From Thalassobaculum sp. OXR-137 (GTDB lineage: Bacteria > Pseudomonadota > Alphaproteobacteria > Thalassobaculales > Thalassobaculaceae), in NCBI RefSeq assembly GCF_034377285.1, contig NZ_CP139715.1:4510001-4574000 (forward strand): a stretch of 64,000 bases of DNA, read 5' to 3'. The notes below the pieces were generated by a model, which was given only the letters and a program-made list of their open reading frames with translations, made no database searches and was not told the origin of the DNA. A program made the translations under genes and the position numbers. Position 1 is the stretch's first letter; each line of letters starts with the position of its first letter. Shown in pieces: positions 27,841-36,699 of the stretch.

Positions 27841-28548
27841 ATGGCCCTGACCGGCTCCGCCTTCCTGGCGCTGTTCCACGACATCGATCCGGCGTCTTGG
27901 ACCGAATACATGGAGTGGCATACCCGCGAGCACATGCCCGAGCGGCTCTCCATTCCCGGCTTCACGGTCGGCAAGCGGCTGATCAACCACGCCCTGCCGC
28001 GCTACCGCTACGGCACGGTCTATGGCGGCGAGACGGCGGAGGTGTTCCGCTCGCCGGCCTATCTGGAGCGGCTCAACAACCCGACCGACTGGAGCAACAA
28101 GGTGCAGCCGACCTTCCGCAACTTCCTGAGGGTCGCCTGCGAGCGGGTGGTCTCCAGCGGCGTGGGCGACGGCGGGGCGATGGCGACGGTGCGGCTCGAC
28201 TTCCTCGACGGCGCCGGCGAGGCGGATCTCCGGGCCAAGGCGGCGCAGCTCAGCCGGACTCTCTTGGGCGTCACCGGCGCCTGCTGTACCCATATCGGCC
28301 TCGCCCGCAGCGAGATCTCCGGCGTGAAGACCAAGGAGACCGAGCTGCGCCCGACGATGAGCGAGAAGGAATTCGACGCCATCGTCCTGGTGGAAGGCAG
28401 CGGCCTGCCGGAGCTGATCGCCTCCGCCACCGACATCGAAGCGGTCATCGCCGAGAGCGGCTGCGGCGTCGGCTACCCGGCGACCATCGTCTACAACCTC
28501 GCCTATCAGCTCACCGCCGCCGACATGGCGGCCGGCGGTGCGGCATGA
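27841..28548 (+). CDS. Conserved protein of unknown function, EthD/dimeric alpha-beta-barrel-like
   Basis: A 235-residue protein with no signal peptide or membrane segment. The start, FLALFHDIDPASWTEYMEWH followed by TREHMPERLSIPGFTVGKRL, resembles small ferredoxin-like dimeric barrels of the EthD or DUF4286 kind, which have an H-x-x-E-H-(M/L)-P-x-R motif. The second half (about residues 115-225) may be a second, diverged copy of the fold. GAGGAAA lies before the ATG. It is 34 bases after the isomerase gene and overlaps the next gene by four, so it is part of the same operon. The role is unknown; such proteins often help degrade small organic acids. Confidence 0.7.
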   Translation: MALTGSAFLALFHDIDPASWTEYMEWHTREHMPERLSIPGFTVGKRLINHALPRYRYGTVYGGETAEVFRSPAYLERLNNPTDWSNKVQPTFRNFLRVACERVVSSGVGDGGAMATVRLDFLDGAGEADLRAKAAQLSRTLLGVTGACCTHIGLARSEISGVKTKETELRPTMSEKEFDAIVLVEGSGLPELIASATDIEAVIAESGCGVGYPATIVYNLAYQLTAADMAAGGAA

Positions 28549-29444
28549 CCGTCCTTCTCACCGGCGGCGGCGGGTTTCTCGGCGCCTGGATCATCCGACG
28601 GCTCGCGGCGCGGGGCCTGCAGGTGCGGGTCTTCGACCGGCGCGAGGATCGCGGCATCGTGCGGTCCATCGCCGGCGACGCGGCCGACCGGGTCGAGTGG
28701 CACACCGGCGACGTGGCCTCCGGCGAGGACGTGATGCGGGCGGCCGAAGGCTGCGACTTCGCGATCCATCTGGCCGCCATTCTCACCCCGGCCTGTGCGC
28801 AGAACCCCATCCTCGGCGCCCAGGTCAACCTGATCGGCACGCTCAACGTGTTCGAGGCGGCCAAGGCCCAGGGGATGCGCGGCGTCGCCTATGCCAGCAG
28901 CGCCGGGGTCTTCGGCCCCGACGACGGGGCCATCCCCTATCCCACCACCCATTACGGCGCCTTCAAGCTCGCCTGCGAGGGCAGCGGGCGGGCCTATTGG
29001 CTCGATGCCGGGATCTCCAGCGTTGGCTTCCGGCCGGCCATCGTCTATGGGCCGGGCCGCGAGACCGGGCTGACGGCGGGGCCGTCCATCGCCTGCCGCG
29101 AGGCGGTCGCCGGGCGTCCCTATACGATCGGCTATTCCGGCGCGGCGGACATGATCTATGTGGACGACGTCGCCGCCGTCTTCGAGGCGGCCGCCACACG
29201 CCCGTTCGAGGGCGCCCACGCCTTCTCCCTGGTCGGCGAGGTGGCGGATGTCGAGGCGATCGCGTCGGGAATCATGGGGCTGGTGCCGGGTGCTGCGATC
29301 GACTGGTCGGGCCCGCCGCTGCCGCTGCATCCGGTGATCGCCCCGAGCCCGATCGCCGCCGTGCTCGGCGACCTGCCCCATACGCCGCTGTCGAACGGGC
29401 TGGCGAAGACGGTTTCGTTCTACCGGGGAGAGGGAGCGGCGTAA
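28545..29444 (+). CDS. NAD-dependent epimerase/dehydratase (extended SDR)
   Basis: A 299-residue extended short-chain dehydrogenase. It begins MTVLLTGGGGFLGAWIIRRL (GxxGxxG) and has DFAIHLAAILTPAC, ASSAGVFGPDD and the catalytic Tyr/Lys in THYGAFKLACEG, then VGFRPAIVYGPGRE and MIYVDDVAAVFEAA. The start ATG at 28545 overlaps the preceding stop. It is the last gene of the plus-strand operon. A G+C-rich hairpin covers its stop codon. Relatives oxidise or epimerise sugar acids (for example UdhA-like, denD-type enzymes). The length is normal. Confidence 0.88.
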   Translation: MTVLLTGGGGFLGAWIIRRLAARGLQVRVFDRREDRGIVRSIAGDAADRVEWHTGDVASGEDVMRAAEGCDFAIHLAAILTPACAQNPILGAQVNLIGTLNVFEAAKAQGMRGVAYASSAGVFGPDDGAIPYPTTHYGAFKLACEGSGRAYWLDAGISSVGFRPAIVYGPGRETGLTAGPSIACREAVAGRPYTIGYSGAADMIYVDDVAAVFEAAATRPFEGAHAFSLVGEVADVEAIASGIMGLVPGAAIDWSGPPLPLHPVIAPSPIAAVLGDLPHTPLSNGLAKTVSFYRGEGAA

Positions 29445-29452
29445 CGCCGCTC
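29434..29452 (+). terminator. Hairpin at the stop codon of the SDR gene
   Basis: GAGCGGC (29434-29440) pairs with GCCGCTC (29446-29452) around a loop that contains the TAA stop. The following bases are TCCCCTTCC, a weak T-rich end. It may terminate the plus-strand operon. Confidence 0.45.
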
Positions 29453-29472
29453 TCCCCTTCCTTGAACCGGCT

Positions 29473-29577
29473 TCCCAGGCTTGTGCCGGGATCCACGGTT
29501 AGGCGCAGGTCGCCGCCGGGCTGTGGTCGACTGGCGTTCGGCCTGCTGTGGCGTAGGCCCCGGCACGAGACCTGGGA
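29473..29577. repeat. Imperfect palindromic intergenic repeat
   Basis: TCCCAGG-CTT-GTGCCGGG (29473-29490) faces CCCGGCAC-GAGA-CCTGGGA (29559-29577), so both arm segments pair with a small bulge. It lies between the convergent SDR and AraC genes. It resembles dispersed GTGCCGGGATCC-type palindromes of alphaproteobacteria, and is unrelated in sequence to the 23-kb elements. Confidence 0.6.
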
Positions 29578-29589
29578 GCGAAAGGAGCC

Positions 29590-30639
29590 CTAGACCCGCT
29601 CGCTTTCGGCGATGGCCGCGCGGCGGGCGCGTTCCTTGACCTGGGAAGGCGGATAGCCGAATTCGCGGTGGAAGGCCGTGGCGAAATTGGCCGGGCTGGA
29701 ATAGCCCACCCGCTGCGCCACGTCGCCGACCGACAGCCCTTCCCTGTCCAGCAGATCCCGGGCCATCTCCAGCCGGCGCACCCGCGCGAACTCCATCACC
29801 GTCTGGCCGTAGCAGTCTCGGAAGACCCGCTGCAGGGTGCTGACGCTCATGCCCGTCTGCGCGGCGATGTCCGGAAGATGCAGGCCGTCGTCCAGGCTGC
29901 GCAGGATCAGCTCGCGCGCGGTCTGGGCACGCACCATGTCGCGGGCACGCAGATGACGCGGCACCGCGCGCTGCTCCTCCACCCGGAACCCCGACAGGGC
30001 ATCGGCCAGGATGGTCAGCATGTCGCGCTCCGAGGCGATGCTGGTCAGCACCCCACCCTCGGCGCCGCGGGTCAGGAGATCCTCGGCGCTGCGCACCGCG
30101 GCCGTCGACGGCTCCCAGTCCCTGACCGCCGCCTGGCCCCGCAGGAAGACTTCAAGCTCGCGCGACAGGGTGGAGGCGGGATCGTCGCCGCTGCGGTCCT
30201 CGAACCAGGAGATCGGCACCCGCAGGGTTACCTTGCGGACGTAACGGCCACGGGTGGAGGTGCGCAGCAGTGTGGTCGGCCGGGTGACCGAGATCAGCCG
30301 GCCGACCGGTCCGCGGCGGGCCGAGAACTTCACTGGGGCGCCTTCGATCGTCGCGTCGTAACTGCCCTCCAGCATCATCACGAGGCTGAGGCCGGGATAC
30401 AGCGTCGTGCTGCACTGGAGATCGGCCATCTCCAACGCGTCGGTGGCTGCCAGGCTGATGCCGGAGGCGAAGTCCTGGAATGTGGAACGGCCGTCCATCG
30501 GGTGCGACGGCACGGTCATCTGCTGGGTTCGGATGGAATAGTCCAGATTGGCGCTTTCGCCCGGGTGCTGACCCGAATCCACCGCGGATCCGACCCCCTC
30601 GGCCGCGCGACTGTTTCCTGTTCGGCTGCTATGACTCAT
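29590..30639 (-). CDS. AraC-family transcriptional regulator
   Basis: A 349-residue AraC/XylS protein. The C-terminal DNA-binding domain (about residues 240-340) has both helix-turn-helix units: LPDIAAQTGMSVSTLQRVFRD and SVGDVAQRVGYSSPANFATAF, then HREFGYPPSQVKERAR. The N-terminal region has SLVMMLEGSYDATIEGAP and a beta-rich segment as in the PchR branch of siderophore-sensing regulators, but the effector is not known. It converges with the ring-catabolism operon. The first 45 residues are poorly conserved in type, so a start further inside, such as the Met at codon 41, remains possible. Confidence 0.85.
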   Translation of the reverse strand: MSHSSRTGNSRAAEGVGSAVDSGQHPGESANLDYSIRTQQMTVPSHPMDGRSTFQDFASGISLAATDALEMADLQCSTTLYPGLSLVMMLEGSYDATIEGAPVKFSARRGPVGRLISVTRPTTLLRTSTRGRYVRKVTLRVPISWFEDRSGDDPASTLSRELEVFLRGQAAVRDWEPSTAAVRSAEDLLTRGAEGGVLTSIASERDMLTILADALSGFRVEEQRAVPRHLRARDMVRAQTARELILRSLDDGLHLPDIAAQTGMSVSTLQRVFRDCYGQTVMEFARVRRLEMARDLLDREGLSVGDVAQRVGYSSPANFATAFHREFGYPPSQVKERARRAAIAESERV

Positions 30640-31042
30640 TCGAGATGGCCCTCGACCAGACCTGCTGATTGCTCAAAGATCAATGTATTGCGAATAGGTC
30701 GCAATCGCAACTGCGAGAAAGGCGTTAGTTTCCGCTGCGGACTGCACCCGCAACCGCTCGGGAGCGCGAAATAATTGCAAAAAACGGCGCGCGCGGAAAC
30801 CCACGGAGTGCAGGGGCACTAGCGTCAGTGGCACATGCTGCAGGATAAAGATAGGAGATCCGGCCTAGGTTGCCTGGGATTTCGGTACGACCCGCTCCCG
30901 TCCGTCCGGCAGGGCCGCCTCGCCGCCGACGTTTGCGAAACCTTCCTATGGTAGAGAGGCCCTGAAAGCAAAGGGGCCGCCCCTCCTTCGCTGCAGTCGG
31001 GGCAGCGGGAGGGACGGCCCGAATTTGTCGCAGGTGGCTGGG
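30640..31042. other. Intergenic region, 403 bases
   Basis: This gap holds the upstream region of the AraC gene (A+T-richer at 30670-30780) and, at its right end, the terminator of the minus-strand importer operon. No plausible coding frame, RNA gene or clear operator was seen in 30780-30960. Confidence 0.5.
30974..31020 (-). terminator. Terminator hairpin after the importer operon
   Basis: GGGCCGCCCCTCC (30974-30986) pairs with GGAGGGACGGCCC (31008-31020) with one mismatch, and an inner CTGC/GCAG stem strengthens it. On the minus strand it is followed by CCTTTGCTTTC. It starts 22 bases after the last stop of the operon. Confidence 0.65.
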
Positions 31043-32056
31043 TCAGTCGACCGAGTCGCGGATCAGCGGGGAGGTCGAGCAGTGGATGCCGCCGCCGCCC
31101 TGGAACACCTTGTCGTACTTCACCGGGACGATCTCGATGCCGCGCTTGTCGAGCGCGTCGGCGGTGTGCTTGGAGGCGCCCGCCTCCATGATCACCCGGC
31201 CCGGTTTCACCGCGATGCAGTTGACCACGCCCGAAGGGTCGTCCGGATGCACCTCGATGGTCCGGATACCCAGCTCCTTCAGCTTGCCGAGGAACCAGAA
31301 CGGAAGCTGGGTCGGGTTAATAATCGCGGTGTCGACGTCGATCATCACCAGCGCGCCGTCGATATGCAGGCGGTAGCCGGTCAGATCCACCCGCAGCAGC
31401 TCCACGCCCTGGGCGTTCAGCACTTCCTCGACCTGACGGGTGCCCTCCTCGTTGACGCGGGAAGAGCGGCCGATCACGGCGGTCTTGGAGTTCAACCAGA
31501 CGAAGCTGCCGCCCTCCATCAGGCCAGTGCCGTGGACGGTGCGCAGGATCGGCATGCCGAGCGCGCCGAGGGTCTCGGTCACCGGGGCCTCCTCGCCGCG
31601 GCGCACGATCGGGCCGAGGCGGGTGACGATGGCCCCGCCCTTCACGCCGATGCAGCTGTCCCGGGTGTAGATCGACTTGTGCTTACCCGGCGCGCAGCGC
31701 TTCAGGTAGACGACCTCCACGCCCTCCGCACGCAGGGCGTCGGCGAGGCCGTCATGCTGCTCCTGCTGCTCTTCCATGGTGTGGATCTTGTCGCCGCGCC
31801 AGTACCAGGTCTGACCCTCGGCGTCGCCGTAGGAACCCAGATGCTCCAGGCGTTTGGACGGGTCGAGGATCTTCATCTCCTCGCCCGGCCGGTGCATCAG
31901 CACCATGCGGAGCCGGCCGACATCGTTGTCGCAGCCCCATTTGCGGCCCCAGACCGTCTCCTGCTGCTCGGCGCTCTCGAAACCCGGCTCCTCGTGGCTG
32001 GGGAAAGTCTTGATGGTCATGTTGTAGCGGTATTCGAATTCGCTGACCGCACCCAT
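31043..32056 (-). CDS. Amidinotransferase/dimethylarginine dimethylaminohydrolase-family protein
   Basis: A 337-residue guanidino-group-modifying enzyme. The catalytic Cys is in GGGGIHCSTSPLIRDS near the C-terminus, the His in TGYRLHIDGALVMID, and substrate-contact acidic residues in MEGGSFVWLN and near IYTRDSCIGV. Members hydrolyse or transfer amidino groups of arginine, methylarginines or agmatine-like compounds. GAGGAGGAA precedes the ATG at 32054-32056, so the 51-codon extension is rejected. It is last in an operon with an M20 hydrolase and a polyamine-type ABC importer, which suggests breakdown of an imported guanidino compound. Confidence 0.88.
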   Translation of the reverse strand: MGAVSEFEYRYNMTIKTFPSHEEPGFESAEQQETVWGRKWGCDNDVGRLRMVLMHRPGEEMKILDPSKRLEHLGSYGDAEGQTWYWRGDKIHTMEEQQEQHDGLADALRAEGVEVVYLKRCAPGKHKSIYTRDSCIGVKGGAIVTRLGPIVRRGEEAPVTETLGALGMPILRTVHGTGLMEGGSFVWLNSKTAVIGRSSRVNEEGTRQVEEVLNAQGVELLRVDLTGYRLHIDGALVMIDVDTAIINPTQLPFWFLGKLKELGIRTIEVHPDDPSGVVNCIAVKPGRVIMEAGASKHTADALDKRGIEIVPVKYDKVFQGGGGIHCSTSPLIRDSVD

Positions 32057-32088
32057 GGCGGTTCCTCCTCTTCGTTCTTGTCTTGCTG

Positions 32089-33693
32089 TCAGTCCTGGGC
32101 CGGCGGCGTCGGCATGACCCATTCGGTTCCCCGCACCGTCTCCACATATTCCGGCCACGGGAAGTGGATCGGGGCCGGCGCGTTCTTGCCGAGCAGCGGC
32201 GGGATCCACTTGCTGCCGCCGATACCGCCGCCGGTGCGCTCCTCGAACTCCGCCTTGCAGCGGGCGAGCGCCTCCGGGCTCTCCATCAGCTCAAGCCCGG
32301 TCGTGGCGATCACCTTGCCGGCTGTCAGGAACATCGGGTCCATGGCCCCCGGCACGCCGCCCAGCGCGCAGTGGCACCAGTGCGGCACCTTCACCCCAGG
32401 CGCCGGGTTCTTCAGCGCCGCACGGCCGACATAGAGGCGCACGGTCGGGGTGTGCCAGGTCATGTCGGTGTAGTCGTCGGAGGTATAGTTCTTCTGCCAG
32501 GACGGGATCTGCGAGCGCAGGATCGCCTCGCCCTCCTTCGGATCGACGAGCTGCTCCAGGATCTCCGGGAACGGCTCGTCGGGCGCGTCGTAGCCCAGGT
32601 TGCGGATCATCTCGCGGCCGAACTCCTTGGCGTCCTCGGAGAATTTCGGCGGGCCGACCAACTCGAAATTGGCGTAGGTGATCTCGGCCAGCGCGTTGTT
32701 CGCCATGCCCGGCCGGGTCTTCGTCACCCATTCGGACTTCACCTGACAGTGGGTCAGGCCGGCGACATGCTCGGCGTTGTTGTCCAGCACCCGCTCGATC
32801 GCCTCGGCCATCTCGATGGACGGGCAGCGCCAGGCGTACTGGATCTGCGAGTAGCGCGGCGGCAGGTTGTCGGCCGTGGCGAAGCCGCCGTTGAGGATCG
32901 CCTCGTTCAGGGTCCAGGAGCCCCGGTGCGGCAGCATGTTCTCCTTGGTGTACTTGGTGGTCGTGTACATCAGGCACATAGCGTCCAGAGCCGCCGGCGC
33001 GCGGGCGATGGCGTGGCTGTTCTGCGAGCCCTTGCGCTCCCCGGCCGAGCCCCAGGTCTCCGGATCGACGGATTCGAAGGTGTAGACCTTCGACCAGTAG
33101 CAGCCGCAATGGGTCTCCCAGATCACCGTGTTGGACAGGTCCGGCAGGGAGGTCGGGTGGAAGCTGATCAGCGCGTCGATGTCGTCGTAATAGCCGTGGC
33201 TGGCATGTACCGGCTTGGAGCCGCACATCTTCTCTGCCGGCTCGCCGAAGAATTTGATCCGGCCGGCAATGTTGTGCTCTTTCATCGCCGCCTGCATGGC
33301 CAGCGCCCCGGTCAGCCCGCCCAGGCCCAGCGCCGAGTGCGGATCGGTATGCCCGGCGGCATAGGGATGCACGCCCTCGCGCGGCTTGCGGTACGGCACC
33401 GCCTCCTGACTAGAGCCGACCACGGCGTCGTATTCGGCGTAGCAACAGATGGTTGGTCCGCCGGTGCCGTTCTCCCAGGTGGCGCAGAGCGCGGTCGGCA
33501 TCCCGGCCGAGCCCGGCTCGACCTCGAAGCTCTCGGCGCGCAGCCGCTCGACATACCAGGCGGCGGATTTGTACTCGCGCCAGGACGGCTCGTGCAGGTG
33601 CCAGATCTCCATGTGGTCGCGCGACAGGCGCTCGGCATTGGCTTCAACCCAGGCAAGGGCGGTCCGCTTGGCGGGCGTCAACTCCGCGGTCAT
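32089..33693 (-). CDS. M20-family amidohydrolase, aminobenzoyl-glutamate utilization protein B (AbgB)-like
   Basis: A 534-residue hydrolase of the M20 amidohydrolase type that would cleave an N-acyl or amide bond. Recognisable parts are CCYAEYDAVVGSS, AAGHTDPHSALGLGGLTGA, FFGEPAEKMCGSKPVHASHG, DALISFHPTS and the final VPHWCHCALGGVPGAMDP. In classical AbgB the metal site reads CGHN and GEE; here these positions read AGHT and AEK, so the metal centre differs. GGAG lies before the ATG at 33691-33693. It is in an importer operon, between permease and amidinohydrolase genes. The substrate is probably what the importer brings in. Confidence 0.8.
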   Translation of the reverse strand: MTAELTPAKRTALAWVEANAERLSRDHMEIWHLHEPSWREYKSAAWYVERLRAESFEVEPGSAGMPTALCATWENGTGGPTICCYAEYDAVVGSSQEAVPYRKPREGVHPYAAGHTDPHSALGLGGLTGALAMQAAMKEHNIAGRIKFFGEPAEKMCGSKPVHASHGYYDDIDALISFHPTSLPDLSNTVIWETHCGCYWSKVYTFESVDPETWGSAGERKGSQNSHAIARAPAALDAMCLMYTTTKYTKENMLPHRGSWTLNEAILNGGFATADNLPPRYSQIQYAWRCPSIEMAEAIERVLDNNAEHVAGLTHCQVKSEWVTKTRPGMANNALAEITYANFELVGPPKFSEDAKEFGREMIRNLGYDAPDEPFPEILEQLVDPKEGEAILRSQIPSWQKNYTSDDYTDMTWHTPTVRLYVGRAALKNPAPGVKVPHWCHCALGGVPGAMDPMFLTAGKVIATTGLELMESPEALARCKAEFEERTGGGIGGSKWIPPLLGKNAPAPIHFPWPEYVETVRGTEWVMPTPPAQD

Positions 33694-33749
33694 GGTCGTC
33701 TCCGTCGATGTGACATGGCGGCCGGCGGTTGGCGCCGACGCCGGAAAGA

Positions 33750-34580
33750 TCAGGCCTCGCCGCCCTCGATCCGGGCCGTCAGCCGGGCGCGTCGGCGCTG
33801 GCGCGCCCACAGCTCGGTCAGCAGCAGAGCGAGAGTGATCGCGATCAGCATGGTCGCGATCGACGCGATGGTCGGATCGAGGTGATCCTGGATGCCGTCC
33901 CAAATGCGCTTCGGCAGGGTGTAGACGTTGCGGCTGGTGATGAAGAGCGCCACGACGATCTCGTCGAAGGAGATGGTGAAGGCGAACAGCGCGCCGGACA
34001 GCATGCCGGGGATGATGCTCGGCAGGATCACCCAGCGGATGGTCTGCGAGGTCGAGGCCCCCAGGTTGCGGGACGCCTGCTCAAGCCGGACGTCGAAATT
34101 GGCGAGCGAGGCCGAGACGGTGATCACCACGTAGGGGATGGCGATCAGGGTATGGGCCAGGATCAGGCCGAAATAGGTATCCATCAGCCCGAGATCGATC
34201 CAGAACCGGTACATGGCGAGCGCCTGCACGATCGTCGGCACGATGATCGGGGTCAGCATGAAGGTCCGGACGGACTCAGCCGCGTTGCTCGCCAGCCGCC
34301 AGCAGCCGATGGCGCAGAGCGTGCCGAGCACCAGGGCGGCGATGGTCGAACAGGTCGCGACGATCACGCTGTCCAGCGTGGCCGCCAGCCAGATCTCCTT
34401 CTCGAAGAACGCCGCATAATGCTGCAGCGACAAGCCTTCCTTGGGCAGCGACAGGTAGTACTGGTCGGTGAAGGAGACCGGTACGACGATGATCATCGGC
34501 AGGACCAGGAAGGCCAGCACGGTCCAGGCAAGGCCATAGACCACACAGCGGCCGAAGACGACGCGCGGATCCTTTTTCAT
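33750..34580 (-). CDS. ABC importer permease, PotC-type (spermidine/putrescine/opine class)
   Basis: A 276-residue inner-membrane permease with about six transmembrane helices. The ATPase-contact EAA loop is in RLEQASRNLGASTSQTIRWVILPSIIPG, typical of PotC/YdcV. The ATG at 34578-34580 overlaps the stop of the partner permease by four bases. A longer frame that runs through the partner gene is a shadow. Together with the partner, binding protein and ATPase it forms a complete importer. Confidence 0.92.
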   Translation of the reverse strand: MKKDPRVVFGRCVVYGLAWTVLAFLVLPMIIVVPVSFTDQYYLSLPKEGLSLQHYAAFFEKEIWLAATLDSVIVATCSTIAALVLGTLCAIGCWRLASNAAESVRTFMLTPIIVPTIVQALAMYRFWIDLGLMDTYFGLILAHTLIAIPYVVITVSASLANFDVRLEQASRNLGASTSQTIRWVILPSIIPGMLSGALFAFTISFDEIVVALFITSRNVYTLPKRIWDGIQDHLDPTIASIATMLIAITLALLLTELWARQRRRARLTARIEGGEA

Positions 34581-35413
34581 CGCGCACCAAACACTTTCTT
34601 CAAGTCGACGAAGCGGGCCACCAGGGCGAGCGACAGGAACACCGAGAACAGCAGGGTCGAGGCCAGCATGGTGGCCTGGCCCCAGCGCAGCGTCTCCTCG
34701 AAGCTCACCTGGATGTACTCGGAGATCATCACCACCTTGCCGCCGCCGAGCAGCGCCGGGGTGATGAAGAAGCCGAGGGAGAACACGAAGACCAGAATGG
34801 TCGCGGAGATCAGGCCGGGCTTGCTCAGCGGCAGGTAGACATCCTTGAACGCCACCCATGGCGAGGCGCCGAGGCCGCGGGCCGCACTGACCAGACGGTC
34901 CTGGATCCCGGTCATGTTGGAGTAGATCGGCAGCACCGCAAGCGGCAGCATGAAGTGCACCATGCCGACGATCACGCCGAATTCGTTGCGCACGAGCTGC
35001 AGCGGCTGGTCGATGATGCCCAGCTCCTGCAGGCCCGTGTTGATGAGCCCCTGGGTCCGCAGCAGCATGACCCAGGCGAAGGCGCGGATCAGCACGCTGA
35101 GCCAGAAGGTGAGGAGCACGCAGAACATCATCCAGGTGCGCTGGCGCTCGCCGACCTGGGCCATGGCGTAGGCGACGATATAGCCGCAGACCACGGTGAT
35201 CGCGGTGGTGATCACGCAGACCCGGACCGTGGTCATCCAGATCCGGTGGATCAGGGAGCGGTCGATCAGTTCGCTGTAGTTGCCGAACCCGGGCACGGGA
35301 TCGGTCACGCTGATCCAGAGAACCTGGATCAGCGGATATATGTAGAAGACGAGCATGAGCAGGACCGCCGGCGCGATCAGCCACCAATAGACCCGGCGAA
35401 GTGAAGCGTGCAT
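34577..35413 (-). CDS. ABC importer permease, PotB-type
   Basis: A 278-residue permease, partner of the PotC-type gene. It has an N-terminal helix (YWWLIAPAVLLMLVFYIYPL), a periplasmic loop, and the EAA loop in LVSAARGLGASPWVAFKDVYLPLSKPG. The ATG is at 35411-35413. It follows the binding-protein gene by 40 bases on the same strand. Sequence type places it with importers for polyamines, opines or similar cationic compounds. Confidence 0.92.
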   Translation of the reverse strand: MHASLRRVYWWLIAPAVLLMLVFYIYPLIQVLWISVTDPVPGFGNYSELIDRSLIHRIWMTTVRVCVITTAITVVCGYIVAYAMAQVGERQRTWMMFCVLLTFWLSVLIRAFAWVMLLRTQGLINTGLQELGIIDQPLQLVRNEFGVIVGMVHFMLPLAVLPIYSNMTGIQDRLVSAARGLGASPWVAFKDVYLPLSKPGLISATILVFVFSLGFFITPALLGGGKVVMISEYIQVSFEETLRWGQATMLASTLLFSVFLSLALVARFVDLKKVFGAR

Positions 35414-35453
35414 GTGCGGCCTGCCAATGCCCTTTGTCTAATTACCGATCGAC

Positions 35454-36644
35454 TTACGACGACAGCGCGTCGAGCCACTTCTCGCGCGACAGCTCGTCGT
35501 TGGTCAGGTTGCGGACGCCGCTGTCCTCTTCGTACCAGGGACCGTTCTGCAGGACCTGGACGGCGAGGTTCTCGGGCTGACCCGGATCGATGTACTTCTT
35601 GTCGGCCGGAACCATGTTGGCGGCGGCCGGGTTGGCCGGGCCGTTGCCCATGGCGTTGAACAGCACGAGTTGCTGTTCCGGATCCTGGGCCGAGGCGATG
35701 AACTTCATCGCGGTCTCGGTACCGGCCGGGTTGTTCTTCGGCACGTTCCACATGCCGGCAGTGACGATGCCGTCCTTCCAGGTCCAGGTCACGTCGCCGT
35801 TGGTCTCCTGGTTCAGGAGGTTGGCGCGGGTGTGCCAGATGTTGCCCATGACGACTTCGCCGGTGCGGAACAGCTCCTGGCTCTGCGAGCCCGAGCCCCA
35901 GGCGATCACGTAGTCCTTGATCTCCTTGAGCTTGGAGACCGCCAGATCGATGTCGATCGGGTAGACCTCCTTCGGCGAGCGGCCGGCGGCCATCATGCAG
36001 GCTTCCAGCATGCCGTTCGGCTGCTTGCGCAGGGTCCGGTTGCCCGGGAACTTTTCCAGGTCCCAGAAGTCCTTCCAGCCCGTCGGCTCGGACGGAACGG
36101 ACTTCTTGTTGTAGGTCAGCGCGAAGCTGAACATGTAGTTGGCGCAGCCGTACTCGTAGGCGAACTGCTGCTGCATCTTCGACTTGTCGACCACGGAGTA
36201 GTCGATCGGCTGCAGGACGCCCTGCTTCTGCAGGACCAGCGTGGTGCCGGTGCCGGTGTCGCAGACGTCCCAGGTCACCGCACCCGCGTCGACCATCGCC
36301 TTGATCTTGGAGCCGAGCGGGCCGGTGCCGTCGATGACGACCTTGGTGCCGTTGGACTTCTCGAACGGATCGCCGAACGCCTTCTGATAGGCCTCGACCG
36401 CCGGACCGCCCCAGTTCACAATCACGATCTCGCCCGCCGCCTTGGCGGAACCGCCGCCCAGGGTCATGACGGACGTGCCGGCGCCCAGGATCGCCATGGC
36501 CTGGAGGAACGTGCGTCGGTCGATCTGCCCCTTCTCCAGGCGCTGCGCGGCGATCTCCACGCAGTCGCGGGCGAAGTCGCTGTCACCGGCGTCCTCGATC
36601 TCAGGATAGAGATCCTTTTCGTACAGGGTCTTGGTCAAGGTCAT
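35454..36644 (-). CDS. Extracellular solute-binding protein, PotD/PotF-like
   Basis: A 396-residue periplasmic binding protein. It has an unusually long n-region: about 42 residues come before a twin-arginine-like signal (DRRTFLQAMAILGAGTSVMT, residues 42-61), and the mature part starts near AAGEIVIVNWGG. Features such as VNWGGPAVEAYQKAFGDPFEK, DVCDTGTGTTLVLQKQG and AWGSGSQSQELFRTGEVVMGN match the SBP_bac_8 polyamine class. GAGGAG precedes the ATG. The binding pocket cannot be assigned to a named ligand. It is second in the operon after the ATPase. Confidence 0.9.
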   Translation of the reverse strand: MTLTKTLYEKDLYPEIEDAGDSDFARDCVEIAAQRLEKGQIDRRTFLQAMAILGAGTSVMTLGGGSAKAAGEIVIVNWGGPAVEAYQKAFGDPFEKSNGTKVVIDGTGPLGSKIKAMVDAGAVTWDVCDTGTGTTLVLQKQGVLQPIDYSVVDKSKMQQQFAYEYGCANYMFSFALTYNKKSVPSEPTGWKDFWDLEKFPGNRTLRKQPNGMLEACMMAAGRSPKEVYPIDIDLAVSKLKEIKDYVIAWGSGSQSQELFRTGEVVMGNIWHTRANLLNQETNGDVTWTWKDGIVTAGMWNVPKNNPAGTETAMKFIASAQDPEQQLVLFNAMGNGPANPAAANMVPADKKYIDPGQPENLAVQVLQNGPWYEEDSGVRNLTNDELSREKWLDALSS

Positions 36645-36699
36645 GCCAGGCTCCTCACATTGGCGGCCGGCCCCCTGCCAACCGCGGATTGATGGGATA

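Noticed and set aside
34577-35387. A single fused permease of 545 residues (33750-35387)
   Set aside because: The extra N-terminal half is in a different frame from the real PotB-like gene, whose stop overlaps the PotC-like ATG by four bases; two separate permeases are the normal arrangement.
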